Shown here: piece by piece, positions 25,691 to 37,000 of the stretch | Layout: every line of letters starts with the position of its first letter | Numbering within the stretch: position 1 is the first letter of the stretch | DNA from: Gerris lacustris | Taxonomy: Eukaryota; Arthropoda; Insecta; Hemiptera; Gerridae | Length of the DNA stretch: 64,000 bases | Reading direction: 5' to 3' | NCBI GenBank assembly: GCA_951217055.1 | Contig: OX578286.1 | Coordinates: forward strand, 8,162,033 to 8,226,032 | Program-made: the position numbers and the translations under genes | Notes under the pieces: generated by a model | Told to the model about the DNA's origin: nothing | The model's database searches: none | Seen by the model: the letters and a program-made list of their open reading frames with translations, nothing else

Positions 25691-25739
25691 TTTTACAAAA
25701 TAAACAATATAACAATAAAGTAATACAACAATAATTGTT

Positions 25740-26320
25740 ATAGTACATGATAGGATGCGAGGAAGCTATGTGCCACACTAATTGGCAGTCTATTTTTATT
25801 TTTTTTATTTTTTCAACATTTCAAGTTTAAATTTCTACCACTTCCACTAAACCAATTTTCCTGGTCAACAAATTCGGTGGTGTTTTGGGCGTGTTTTAGA
25901 AAAGTTTTGTCAAATTTGGAATCTCACGTTCAAACCGTTGGAAAGTTATCGCGGGAAATGCGTGTGGATTGCTGGTTTGTAACCCTCCTCTAGCTTCCCC
26001 GTTCTGCCTCTACCCCACGTTTTTTCGCGTTCTAACTTGAATTTCTCTACCAATCACACAGAATCTCAAAATGGAGTATATCGTTGGAAAGCTTATTAAA
26101 AGGGGAAGTTTTGGTGAAATTTGCCAGGCTAAGGCTAAAGAATTGTTTTTGCTTCAAACACAAATAACATTTTCCGATTTTTAGAAACTTATTATTTTTT
26201 TTTCCAATTTCGATTGTATTGAAATGATTAGAAATGTATTTAGAAACTTTTAAGGTTTGCATTCTTATTGGAAGTTTAATGAGCTTTTTAATGGTTGTTT
26301 CAAATTTGCAACAATCAAGT
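25740..26320 (-). repeat. Family B terminus plus family H right arm
   Basis: 25,755-25,800 is a family B terminal segment. 25,800-26,320 is the inverse of 22,370-22,860. Confidence 0.65.
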
Positions 26321-26329
26321 CTTGACAAG

Positions 26330-27164
26330 GCTCAAGACGCAGAGGTAGGCCAAGACATACCTGAAGGAGGGAATGTAGAAACAGAAGATACAGAGAGAAG
26401 AGGAAAAACCTGATTCAAGAGCATTAGTTGGAAATATGACCCGATGGCAGATGTTCGTCCAAGCCCTATGGTCCAGTTGGTGTTGAAGGATAAAAGTAAG
26501 TTAAGATTAAGATGCTTCATAGACGCTCCTATATTTAAGTAATCAAAATTTTTGTCCGGATTTTTTAACATTTTCCCGTTTGTGGACCTGGGCATAGTGA
26601 GAAGGTGTCTTAAATTACATTAGCCAGGTACTTATATAGCTTTAGCAAAAACTAGGGCTATAGTATGAACTTAGCGTGAGTGGTCTTGCACAAACACTTA
26701 TAGTTAATGAATATTAATGACAAATTAACTCGAGACTTGTCTTAATCATATGTGTTAATGTGCTTCAAGATAAAGTTTTAAGGTTCTGTAATTAATGATC
26801 ATTAAGTTAGCTCGTGCCTAAGTTGTCTAAGTTTGTAAAACAGCTGATAGATGAAGTCCGTTTTAAACTAAAAACAAGTCCCATTATTACTTCCAAAACC
26901 ACATGGCTAAATCTCTTTTACGCTTTACGCTTTCAGTATGTGGTATCAATTTGTTTAACAAAACCTAAGTCAGTCTAAACTGGACTAAACACAGTTAAGT
27001 AAAAGTAAAGTCTATTATACATATGTATACATATATAGAGACTGACAGGGTGTCCCATTTCAGGTAGATCAAACGGCTCTAACTTTTAAACTTAGAAAAA
27101 TTCAGAAAAATCATACAGGTAAAAGTTATAGTAGAGTTCACTAAAAAACATGAAAATATGTTTA
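26330..27164. other. Intergenic, nothing recognised
   Basis: A TE-like 'cagggtgtcccatttcaggt' terminus lies at about 27,047. No supported gene. Confidence 0.4.
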
Positions 27165-28144
27165 TCTACGATTGATACGAAATATAAACATTATATCTTT
27201 GTTTAGATGCGTAGAAAGTGATTATTTACGTACTTGTATTCATTGCGCATGCGCGTCTCATAGTTCTGAAGAATTCCTCTTCTTTACCACACTAGTGCGG
27301 TAAAGAAGAGGAATTCTATAGCTTTACGCACGATTAGCAAGTTTGTTTACATTTAACAAAACAAATTTGCAGTTCTTTTATTAAAATAACTGTTTATATC
27401 GAGTTTTTAGTGAAAAACAATAAGTGAATCAAGTGACTTTGATGAAAATGTGGAGAATAATACTCCTCCAGAAATAATTAATTCGGCAAAAAATACAACT
27501 CAAGAATTAATCCCATCTTTATCATGAGAGAGATACGAACTTACATTCAGCAAGTTTATTTTTTTCTGTATTTATAATTTAAATCTAACAATCGTAGATT
27601 AAGTACGGTACGCAACTCGTGCGAAAACGGCATTTTGCATTGCTCGTGTGGTTTTACAACCTTTGCTGTCGCTCGGGTGCAAACTCCACACTCGCATGCA
27701 AAATGCTTCTTTCCGCACTCGACGCGTAATGTATTATTATTTACGATTGATAGAAAATATAAACATAGTATCTCTGTTTAGGTGCGTAGAAAGTGATTCT
27801 TTACGTACTTGTATTCATTACGAATCCGCGTTTTTATAATTCCTCTTTCTTTTCCGCCCTAGGGTGGTAAAAAAGAAGAATTCTTCACCTTAACGCACGA
27901 TTAGCGAGTTTGTTTACACTTAACAAAACTAATTTGCTGTTTGTTTAATTAAAGTAACTGTTTATATCGAGTTTTTAGTGAAAAACAATGAGATGTAAGT
28001 AATTATGACGAAAATGAGGAGGATAATACGACTCCCGAAATAATTAATTTGGCACATAGTATACAACTAATGAATTAATGTCATCTATATCAAAAGAGAA
28101 ATACGAACTTACAGACAGGAAGTTTATTAAAAAAAATGTTTCTG
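27165..28144 (+). repeat. Tandem family E units (about 570 bp period)
   Basis: 'acgattgat' followed by 'aatataaaca' at 27,171 recurs at about 27,740. Each unit contains a broken frame (27,428-27,560 and 27,985-28,110) resembling an acidic leader followed by ERYELT-type sequence, then the 'gtacggtacgcaactcgtgc' block. The second unit is interrupted by the LTR retrotransposon at 28,150. Confidence 0.7.
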
Positions 28145-28149
28145 TATTC

Positions 28150-28271
28150 TGTCATAAATATATATTTGGCACGACACTGACACGCAGAGTGACAGACAAT
28201 GATTGACACACTATATTTATTTATTATAATTCATTCTTGTTCTTGAGTATTAAAATCACTACTTTATTACA
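28150..28271 (+). repeat. 5' LTR
   Basis: TGTCATAAAT...TTATTACA. Identical base for base to 32,293-32,414. Confidence 0.95.
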
Positions 28272-28274
28272 TTT

Positions 28275-28290
28275 TGGCGACGAGGATGGG
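28275..28290 (+). promoter_or_regulatory. Candidate tRNA primer-binding site
   Basis: TGGCGACGAGGATGGG begins three bases after the 5' LTR. TGG at the start complements a tRNA CCA tail. The first ten bases resemble the complement of a serine tRNA 3' end, which is inference. Confidence 0.6.
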
Positions 28291-28351
28291 ATGCTTATAT
28301 ATTATATGAAATACTGGAACATACATTATAATATAAATAGTAAAGGCCAGG

Positions 28352-31300
28352 ATGTCAAGGAGAAACAGACAAAACTTCCAAGATCAAGATGAAAATAATC
28401 TACAAAATCATCAAGTAAATGATGACTCAAGAAGATCTCTTAGATCTTTTAAATTCGATCCATTCGACAACGAAACTGAAATTTGGAGGTATTATATTCA
28501 ACGATTTGAAAACGAATTAAAATTGTACAATATTAACGACGATGACAGTAAACGAACTTTACTACTCGCTAAAGTGGGACCACAACATTTCAAAATTTTA
28601 ATTGATCATTTTTTTCCGGAGGAAATTGCAGTCATCCCATATAATAGAATTAAAGAGACTTTAAACACGTATTATAACAGAAAAACCTGCATTTTAGCAG
28701 AAAGGGTTATGTTTTTAAGGAGAACTAGAAAAGAAGAAGAAACAGTGACACAATATGTGACAGCTTTACGAAGTCATGCTACTCAATGTGAATTCAACCG
28801 ATCACTCGACGAAAGACTAAGGGATCAACTCGTGTTGGGAATAGAAAACGAAAAGTGGCAACAAGAACTAATTAGACAACACCCGTCTAATGAAACGACA
28901 CTTTCCCAAGTACTTACTACAGCTATTACTTTAGAACAATCAACAAATCACCAAAAACTTTTAAAAATAAATTCAGACACAATAGACTTACCAATTAGAA
29001 ATTTACGAAACCAACATACATCTAAGACTTCACAGACAACAATTGTTCCTAAAGAGGCACGGAATTCAAGAAATACGTCAAATATTAAACTTAAACTGAT
29101 TAAGGGAGTTCATTGTCTCAAATGCACTTACAAACAACATACTGGTGGAGAACACTGTCCAGCTCGAGAAATAATTTGTTTTGCTTGCAACAAAACTGGG
29201 CATTTTGCAAAGGCGTGTATTGCCACAGGGAGAGCAGAAATAGTTTCAAAACATTTGCAAGCAAGACGTGTAACAGAACGGGAAAGTCAAAGGTCATCAG
29301 AGGAATCAGAAACAGAAATAGCTGAAGTGAGTCGAAATAAGAAAGGTACAAAAGCCTTATTAAAAGTAAAAATTAATGATAAGGATATAGAGATGTTGTA
29401 TGACCCGGGAGCATCAAAGTCAGTTATAAGTAAGGAAACCTGGAAATCAATAGGAAAACCTAAAATATCTCCAATTAATGACTCATTACAAGCGTACACT
29501 GGCATACATATTGAGACTCTTGGAAAATGCATAGTAGATGTTACATTAGATAAAAACACTAAGACGTTACCATTATTTGTCATAAAAGAAAAGGACTACT
29601 CACTATTTGGTCTAGACTGGACACTAGCGTTTAACTTACCGTTACCGAAGGGAATCAAAATATGTACCTTATCGTCTAACAAAGACAACATTCAAAACAA
29701 ATTAATGGAATGTCGTAACAAACACAAAAACTTATTTGAGGAGGGGACGGGTACTGTTCGACGATTTAAGGCTGAAATTCACTTGACAGATAAAGCAGTC
29801 CCAAAAATATTTCGACCAAGACCGGTCCCATTTGCGATGAAACCTGCAATAGAAGAAGAATTGTCTAGGTTAGTGAAAGAAGGAGTAATTGAAAAACTAG
29901 ATCCCTCTAAGACACCTATTGAATGGGCTTCTCCGATTGTAGTGGCAATGAAACCAACTGGGAAAGTTAGAATCTGCGCTGATTTCAAAGTGTCCATCAA
30001 CAAGTATATCACGACCGACAGACACCCACTGCCACGTTTTGAAGAAATCATGACCAAACTTAGTGGAGGTAAACAGTTCACAACCATCGATCTTAAAGAT
30101 GCTTACTTACAAGTTGTTGTAAGAGAAGACTGTAAAAAGTATTTTGTTATTTCTACACACAAGGGTTTCTTCGTCTATAACAAGCTCCCTTTTGGGGTTT
30201 CTTCAGCCCCAGCTATATTTCAGCGTATTATGGACCATATTCTTGGAGATATAGATATGGTAGCTTGTTATTTAGATGATATAATCATAACAGGGAAAAA
30301 TAAACAGGAACACGTGACTAACATTGAGGAAGTTCTATCAAGGTTACAAGAAGCGGGCTTTAAGGTACACGAGAACAAATGCAAATGGATGGAAGACACA
30401 GTTACATATCTCGGACACAAAGTAGATAAAAATGGCATATACCCAACAGATGATAAGTTACACGCAATACAGAATATGCCAACACCAAAGAATACAAGTG
30501 AATTACGAGCTTTTCTGGGATCTATAAATTACTACAGCAGATTTATTAAACACTTACAATCTCAATGTGCTAGTCTACATCGACTTATCAAGAAAGGGGC
30601 AAAATGGGATTGGAATGAGGCGGACGATGCAACAATAGAAGATATAAAAAAAACATTAAGTTCAAACACAGCATTAATACATTTTAATCAAGATCTACCT
30701 ATAGTGGTCACAGCAGATGCCAGTGATGTGGGGTTGGGGGCAGTACTATTCCACGAATTCCCAGACAAGACCTTACGCCCTATAGCGTATGCTTCAAGGT
30801 CACTCAAAAACTCGGAAAAAAAATATTCAACCATTGACAAAGAAGCACTGGCAATCATCTTTGCTACAAATAAATTTCATCAATACATTTTTGGAAGACA
30901 CTTTACCTTGAAAACAGACCACAAGCCACTAGAGCGGATAATGGGAGAAAATTGCGAGTTACCTAGGATGGCAGCAAATAGGTTAAGCCGTTGGGCAATA
31001 CATCTCACAAATTATGATTACACACTTAGGTACCAACCAGGAACGAACAATGCTCCCGCTGATGCATTGTCTAGATTACCAGTTTCTACGAATTTCGGCG
31101 AAGAAGTTGAAGAGTTAGGTTCGATAAATCAATGCCAGTTACAACGCTTACGGTTAGGAGAGATAAACGTTTCACGAAGGGAGTTAAAACAGGCCACTTT
31201 AGGGGATAAAATATTAAATAAAGTTGTTTCTTTTATTGAACAGGGCTGGCCCGATAAAGGTAGTTTGGAAAATGAATTAAGAGGGTATCACGATAAACGA

Positions 31301-32284
31301 GAAGAAATATCTTTTGAGGGAGGCATCGTAATGTGGCATGGAAGGTTAGTGATCCCACAAAAGCTAAGGAAAAACATTATGGATATACTCCATGAAGGTC
31401 ACCCAGGTATTACGGGAATGAAGTCGCAGGCCAGAATTTTAGTTTGGTGGCCAGGAATAGATTCAAGCCTGGAAGAGTATGGGAAACGGTGTGAGGCCTG
31501 TCAGAGCAATAGAGGAAAAACACCTGAAGCTCCGTTATTTTCTTGGACACCACCCTTGGAACCGTGGACACGCATTCATATAGATTTTGCGGGTCCATTT
31601 CAAAAACAATACTGGCTGGTTGTAGTAGACGCATTTTCAAAGTGGACTGAGATTCTGCCAACATCAACACTATCAGCAAACCAGACAGTAAGACTATTAA
31701 GGACAATATTTTCAAGGTTTGGGATCCCAAGGGCAATAGTCAGTGACAACGGCCCGACATTCACGTCTGAAACGTTTAAAATTTTTTGCCACAACAATAA
31801 TATCAAACATATGAAGACTACACCATATCATCCAAGATCTAATGGGTTAGCTGAAAGGATGGTACAGACATTCAAACGTAGGATGAATTCCGGGAAGGTT
31901 GAGGAAAACGATGGAGAGAAGAGGTTACAAAACTTTCTTATCAGCTATAGAAATACACCAAATAATACGACAGGAAGATCACCCGCCGAGATGTTACTGG
32001 GGAGGAGACTCCGAACACGATTAGACCATCTAAAACCAAACGTACATGAGGACATTAGGGACAATCTAGTAAGGCAGAAGGTATTGCATGACCGTTCGGC
32101 CGAGGAGAAGAGTTTCGAAGAGGGCGATGCGGTTTGGGTACAGACTGCAGAAGGAAAAGAATACGTGAAAGGGGTAATTAATCAGAAGACAGGAGATCTT
32201 TCCTACGTAGTGGAGGTGGAAGGAAAAATGAAGAGAAAGCATGCAGATCACCTACGTAAGCGGCTTGAAAACATTGTTGAGTGA
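28352..32284 (+). CDS. Gag-Pol polyprotein of LTR retrotransposon
   Basis: A single uninterrupted 1310-residue polyprotein that would drive cytoplasmic reverse transcription and nuclear integration of the element. Order: Gag (1 to about 250), zinc knuckles ending with CFACNKTGHFAKAC at ~276-289, retropepsin with active-site loop YDPGAS (D351), reverse transcriptase with YLDD at 640-643, RNase H with VVTADAS (D789), and integrase with an HHCC finger from ~H1014 and D1078, D1132, E1168 (a D-D35-E spacing). A C-terminal module with GDAVWVQ and KHADHLRKR resembles the GPY/F module. Pol order RT-RH-IN places it in Ty3/Gypsy. No env frame follows. The ATG lies 80 bp after the 5' LTR. The protease has DPGA where DSGA or DTGA is usual. 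Gag and Pol share one frame, so no frameshift site is needed. Confidence 0.95.
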   Translation: MSRRNRQNFQDQDENNLQNHQVNDDSRRSLRSFKFDPFDNETEIWRYYIQRFENELKLYNINDDDSKRTLLLAKVGPQHFKILIDHFFPEEIAVIPYNRIKETLNTYYNRKTCILAERVMFLRRTRKEEETVTQYVTALRSHATQCEFNRSLDERLRDQLVLGIENEKWQQELIRQHPSNETTLSQVLTTAITLEQSTNHQKLLKINSDTIDLPIRNLRNQHTSKTSQTTIVPKEARNSRNTSNIKLKLIKGVHCLKCTYKQHTGGEHCPAREIICFACNKTGHFAKACIATGRAEIVSKHLQARRVTERESQRSSEESETEIAEVSRNKKGTKALLKVKINDKDIEMLYDPGASKSVISKETWKSIGKPKISPINDSLQAYTGIHIETLGKCIVDVTLDKNTKTLPLFVIKEKDYSLFGLDWTLAFNLPLPKGIKICTLSSNKDNIQNKLMECRNKHKNLFEEGTGTVRRFKAEIHLTDKAVPKIFRPRPVPFAMKPAIEEELSRLVKEGVIEKLDPSKTPIEWASPIVVAMKPTGKVRICADFKVSINKYITTDRHPLPRFEEIMTKLSGGKQFTTIDLKDAYLQVVVREDCKKYFVISTHKGFFVYNKLPFGVSSAPAIFQRIMDHILGDIDMVACYLDDIIITGKNKQEHVTNIEEVLSRLQEAGFKVHENKCKWMEDTVTYLGHKVDKNGIYPTDDKLHAIQNMPTPKNTSELRAFLGSINYYSRFIKHLQSQCASLHRLIKKGAKWDWNEADDATIEDIKKTLSSNTALIHFNQDLPIVVTADASDVGLGAVLFHEFPDKTLRPIAYASRSLKNSEKKYSTIDKEALAIIFATNKFHQYIFGRHFTLKTDHKPLERIMGENCELPRMAANRLSRWAIHLTNYDYTLRYQPGTNNAPADALSRLPVSTNFGEEVEELGSINQCQLQRLRLGEINVSRRELKQATLGDKILNKVVSFIEQGWPDKGSLENELRGYHDKREEISFEGGIVMWHGRLVIPQKLRKNIMDILHEGHPGITGMKSQARILVWWPGIDSSLEEYGKRCEACQSNRGKTPEAPLFSWTPPLEPWTRIHIDFAGPFQKQYWLVVVDAFSKWTEILPTSTLSANQTVRLLRTIFSRFGIPRAIVSDNGPTFTSETFKIFCHNNNIKHMKTTPYHPRSNGLAERMVQTFKRRMNSGKVEENDGEKRLQNFLISYRNTPNNTTGRSPAEMLLGRRLRTRLDHLKPNVHEDIRDNLVRQKVLHDRSAEEKSFEEGDAVWVQTAEGKEYVKGVINQKTGDLSYVVEVEGKMKRKHADHLRKRLENIVE

Positions 32285-32292
32285 GGGAGAAG
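32283..32292 (+). promoter_or_regulatory. Polypurine tract
   Basis: GAGGGAGAAG immediately 5' of the 3' LTR, the expected plus-strand primer position. Confidence 0.75.
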
Positions 32293-32414
32293 TGTCATAA
32301 ATATATATTTGGCACGACACTGACACGCAGAGTGACAGACAATGATTGACACACTATATTTATTTATTATAATTCATTCTTGTTCTTGAGTATTAAAATC
32401 ACTACTTTATTACA
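32293..32414 (+). repeat. 3' LTR
   Basis: Identical to the 5' LTR. Followed by the TSD TATTC at 32,415-32,419. Confidence 0.95.
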
Positions 32415-32419
32415 TATTC

Positions 32420-32600
32420 ATTATTAAAATCCAGCAATCATAGAGATAAAGTACGGTACGCAACTCGTGCGAAAACGGCATTTTGCTTTGCTCGTGTGGT
32501 TTTACTACCCTCGCTGTCGCTCGGGTGCAAACACCACACTCGCATGCAAAATTCTACTTTCCGCACTAGACGCGTAATGTACTATTATTACACTATTGTA
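32420..32600 (+). repeat. Family E remainder
   Basis: Right part of the family E unit split by the retrotransposon: 'gtacggtacgcaactcgtgc' block to 'ctagacgcgtaatgtac'. Confidence 0.7.
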
Positions 32601-32754
32601 TATCCTCTATAGTTATAGCAGAAATAGTCATCAAAGTTTACTGCTTTAGTATACAGTTTATACAAACAAAAAGTAATGTAACGATCAGTTATTTTATTTT
32701 AAATGTTTTAAACTTAATAACTTGCTAATGAAGGAATTTTTGAATCTCCAAATT

Positions 32755-33287
32755 TTACTTTCTCGTATAAAGAGAAAGTATTGTGATGGCGCGTAAATTT
32801 GACTGTGAGATTTTGATGGATTTACACGATTTGAGTCCAAAAAAGTGGTTTTTTAAAAACATCTGTATGTCGTCTGCGTAGACGCGTGGAGCCTAAAATA
32901 CTGGGCCGGTTTTGACGAAATTTGGCATACATGTTCAAAAAATCGGTCCGAGACAACTCAGACAAACTATCTCATATACGAGTTCATAATTATTTAGCCC
33001 AGTGTCTTCCATTTATTAGTTTTCGTATGTAAATTTAATTATTATTGAGCATTTCATTAAAATTTATCATAAAAATAACTTCTCCCGGGCGGGGAATCGA
33101 ACCTGGGCTCTCTCGGTCCACGTTTTAAGCTTTTTTCTCAGGAACTAGATTTTTCCCGGGAAAACGGCTTATATCGTTGGATTCGTATTTAAATGGACTA
33201 TATTTTAGAATTTTTTAATCAAAATCGTCGGAACCGTTTTCGAGAAATAATTTTTTTTCACGTTTTTTCAGAGTTTTTGGGGAGCAG
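32755..33287. repeat. Rearranged family A copy
   Basis: A forward family A start (32,755-32,930) is joined to reverse family A sequence (about 32,930-33,287). The reverse part contains the inverted 'gcggggaatcgaacctgggc' B-box-like segment at about 33,090. Confidence 0.65.
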
Positions 33288-33984
33288 TGATACCGTGAGT
33301 TCGCCCTGCTCTCTCAATTGGCGCAAAGTCAACCAGGTTATTCGAATCCCAAGTATGTGATTGGTTGTCCAAAGAGAGAGATCCGAACCAATCAGGTTCA
33401 AGCTTTTTCCCACGTTCCTATATAAGGAGCGCGAAATCGAAGCTAAGGGACACCGCATGCTCCGAAAGCTAAACAGCTCCACCAAGCAAGAAGCCATGAG
33501 AGCCAGAGAGCGGCTCCGGCCCCTCTGGCAAACAGTCAGACAACAGTGAAGCCAATCTACCACAGTCATTTACTCTTCTCCATCTCTCTCTTCAGGCTCC
33601 CACTCCATCCTGGGACCTCGGCCTCTCGAGAACCTTCACTCTCTCAACTCTGCTTGTTTGTTGTCTTCACCTTCCCATCTCTCTACTCTTCGGGTGCAGT
33701 CCTTTCCGCTGTGAATAGCTCCCTTGCGCTGTCTCTAAGGAATTTCTAGCGCTTGGAAGGGAAACCGACCTTGCGCTGTCCTCAGAGAATTTAGCGCTTG
33801 GGATCTGTTGGCAGAGGAAGGAGAGTTTGTCTGGCGGCTTACTGCGCTGGCCTAGCGGCATTAGCGAGGTAAGTCACAGGGAACTCCCCCTGCATCCCGA
33901 GGAATCCCAAAACGGTCCTTTTCAGGACCATCGCAAGGTTTGTTTCGCCGCAGATACATCGCGACCTACTTTCGCGCCGTATCA
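33288..33984 (+). mobile_element. Solo LTR inserted in family A
   Basis: 697 bp from TGATAC to GTATCA, flanked by GCAG at 33,284-33,287 and 33,985-33,988. It interrupts the reverse family A sequence, which resumes exactly at 'cgcccctaaa'. Inside is a CCAAT-type 'aaccaatcagg' (~33,388) and a TATA box 'cctatataagg' (~33,418), as expected of an LTR promoter. GC content is well above the surroundings. No internal coding region. Confidence 0.75.
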
Positions 33985-34115
33985 GCAGCGCCCCTAAATT
34001 TGGAGCTAAAATTCATTTCTCGATTTCGCCTTGGGGTATGATTTTTCTGAACATGTATGCCAAATTTCGTCAAAATCTGCCCAGTAGTTTAGGCTCCAGG
34101 CGTCTGCACAGACGA
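33985..34115 (-). repeat. Family A remainder
   Basis: Continuation of the family A copy split by the solo LTR, ending in 'ggcgtctgcacagacgacag'. Confidence 0.7.
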
Positions 34116-34155
34116 CAGACAGTATATGTACATAATTATTTTCCAATGTACTGGA

Positions 34156-34601
<446 letters not shown>

Positions 34602-35090
34602 ATATATATATATATATATATACTTATTTTATATTATTCACAAATATTTTTATTATAATTACTGCAAATATTATATAATTACCCGGGCTACGCCGGATAC
34701 TTCAGCTGGTAATTATAATAAACAGAATACAAAAGCATACTTTCAAATTATGAAAATAATTATAATGCTTTTATTTTAGAAGTATTGTTCAGCCACCACT
34801 TCATCTGACTTTAATACTAAATATAAATGGTATGTTAATTCAGGTGCCGGTAACATTATTCGAATAAACCACGTGGTTAGAATCTCTTACATTATTCTCA
34901 AAAGTTCATTGTTATTCTCAAACCTATTCCAGTTAAACTTTGGAATAGAGTAACATGAAGCTCTTAAAACAAGATCTTTACATATCCAAGATAATAATGG
35001 CTAAAATTGGAAAGGAAGATGTTATTATGTTCCTCAAATTAGACTAAACTTTGAATTATTTATTATAAATTCATTTACAGTTATTTCAAT

Positions 35091-35093
<3 letters not shown>

Positions 35094-35171
<78 letters not shown>
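35094..35171. repeat. (AT)n microsatellite
   Basis: About 78 bp of AT dinucleotides, left border of foldback copy 2. Confidence 0.97.
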
Positions 35172-35174
<3 letters not shown>

Positions 35175-35466
35175 CAATGTAATACCGTGTTTTTGCACAC
35201 TGCAATAAGGAACACAATTTGTGTTAGTGAGAGACACCAAGGGATGTGCCACGCAAGCGTGACAAATAGGAACTGTTCCAACATTAGACTATACGACCAT
35301 GGGCATCGTCGGGCCCCTGATGAGTCGGACGCGACGAAACGATGCAGGACATGGCGTAATGCCGAGCCAACAGCTTTGTGACGTATAGTCTAATGTTGGA
35401 ACAGTTCCTATGTGTCACTCTTGCGTAGCACATCCCTTGGTGTATCTCAATAACACAAATTGTGTG
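35172..35466. mobile_element. Foldback repeat with hammerhead-like loop, copy 2
   Basis: Same left flank ('gtgtttttgcacactgcaat') and arms as copy 1, with better-preserved pairing of about 100 bp. (AT)n lies on both sides. The loop is inverted relative to copy 1. Confidence 0.78.
35303..35345 (+). ncRNA. Hammerhead-ribozyme-like motif, copy 2
   Basis: GCATCGT (35,303-35,309), C (35,310), GGGCCC (35,311-35,316), CTGATGA (35,317-35,323), stem II GTCG/CGAC with loop GACG (35,324-35,335), GAAA (35,336-35,339), CGATGC (35,340-35,345). Core is identical to copy 1. An outer CCATG/CATGG pairing extends stem III. Stem I is only the palindrome GGGCCC, which could pair between two molecules. Confidence 0.58.
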
Positions 35467-35573
<107 letters not shown>

Positions 35574-35874
35574 TTTATCTAAGCTCAAGTTTTTATATAA
35601 TATCCAATTCTGATTAATTGACCGTATAATTTTTATAATTAAAATTAGTATTAAAAAAAAAGCCATATACATGCTAGAAAGAGCAAATAAAAGGGTGTCT
35701 TCTGTCATACAAATACATATATCCTACATTTTTTAAAAAAATATTTAATCTTATTTATTATTTACAAAAATATGTACAAAAAGTTGCACTTTTGAGATCA
35801 AAGTAGGCATATATTTATAATATCTTATAGAATCTTAGGTATACACTTATTTGGCTCTATAGGGGTAATGGCCG

Positions 35875-36168
35875 CCATTTTAGAAATACGAAATATATTT
35901 GTGATCCAAATTTCAATACCTTTAAAATGATATGATACCCCCACTTAAAAATTACAAAAAAATAAAGATTATGGGTCATCATAGTTACGGCCATCTAAAA
36001 TTTGACTTTCTTATATTAACTCATTTTAGAAACGCGAAATATATTTGTGATCCAAATTTCAATACCTTTAAAATGATATGATACCCCCACTTAAAAGTTA
36101 CAAAAAAATAAAGATTATGGGTCATCATAGTTACGGCCATCTAAAATTTAACTTTTTTATATTAACTC
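35875..36168. repeat. Two-copy tandem duplication, 146-bp period
   Basis: 'gatatgatacccccacttaa' and surrounding sequence occur twice (about 35,928 and 36,074) with only a few mismatches. Non-coding. Confidence 0.85.
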
Positions 36169-36393
36169 CCGGAAATATTATTGGACCAATGAGATGTGAA
36201 TTAATTAACATAGAAATAGATGTGTATTTTTTTTTTTTTTCCTTGGTTATACCGCTTCGACAGCACGTGGGTCATTAGCGGTTGCTATATTATACTATAT
36301 AATTAATTATTATTATATTATTTTTCCTGGCATTTATTATTCTTATACTAGTCATAAATCATAGAAAAACAAAACGAGATAAAATCAAAAACA

Positions 36394-37000
36394 TCACAGA
36401 TTATAATAATAATCACTTTCTTTCAGGAAACTCTTTAGTCTCTCAATCCCCTCTGCGGATGAGAAGAGGTGCGATAGAGGCTCCTGGATTTTGTAACGGG
36501 CCCTCGCTACCCGAAGGAAAGGACACTCGTTCACTATGTGCACTATGATGGTGAGTGGGACTTTTCTACATTTGGGACATCTCGGCCTCGGACCACCCGC
36601 GAGCAAGTGGTTGTGCGTCAGAAAAGTATGTCCCGTCGCGATTCTCTGCATTCTCGAAACCTCCTGACGCTTAAAATTGGTTGGCCAGGGGACAGGATCC
36701 AAGTGGGGTAGAACACGGCAAAGCTGAGTCTCCCCACCCGCCCATGTCTCCTGCCAGACGCGGCAGATGGCTGCAGCGTCGTCTCGCAATTGATCTTCTA
36801 TGCGGACCGGTTGGAGGTCGAGGGCAAGAGAGACCGCCTCGCGGGCAGCCTCGTCGGCCTTCTCATTCCCAGAGATACCGACGTGGCTCGGGACCCACAT
36901 TATTACTACTTTTTTCCCTTGCTGGCGGATCCTGGCCAGGCTTTCGAGGAAAGACCTAACCAACGGATCCGAGGCAAAGATGTCCTGAATGGCACACTCA
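36394..37000 (-). pseudogene. LINE ORF2 C-terminus: partial RNase H and zinc knuckle
   Basis: End of the LINE ORF2 that begins at 48,994. It contains an RNase H C-terminal half (WVPSHVGISGNEKADEAARE) and a terminal CCHC-like CPKCRK-x-H-x-C motif. It is in a different frame from the upstream RT segment, and the N-terminal RNase H portion is missing, so an internal deletion or frameshift has occurred here. With RNase H broken and the RT split by a 9-kb insertion, this copy cannot make an intact ORF2 protein. Confidence 0.8.

Larger units (their letters stand above)
28150..32414 (+). mobile_element. Complete Ty3/Gypsy LTR retrotransposon
   Basis: 4,265 bp with identical 122-bp LTRs, flanked by 5-bp duplications TATTC at 28,145-28,149 and 32,415-32,419. 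It has one open Gag-Pol frame, a candidate primer-binding site directly after the 5' LTR and a purine tract directly before the 3' LTR. The family E unit it entered is seen uninterrupted at 27,511-27,615. LTR identity, intact frame and clean TSD point to a recent insertion. Mag-like lineage is likely from the single frame, short LTRs and protein style, but not proven. Confidence 0.93.
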
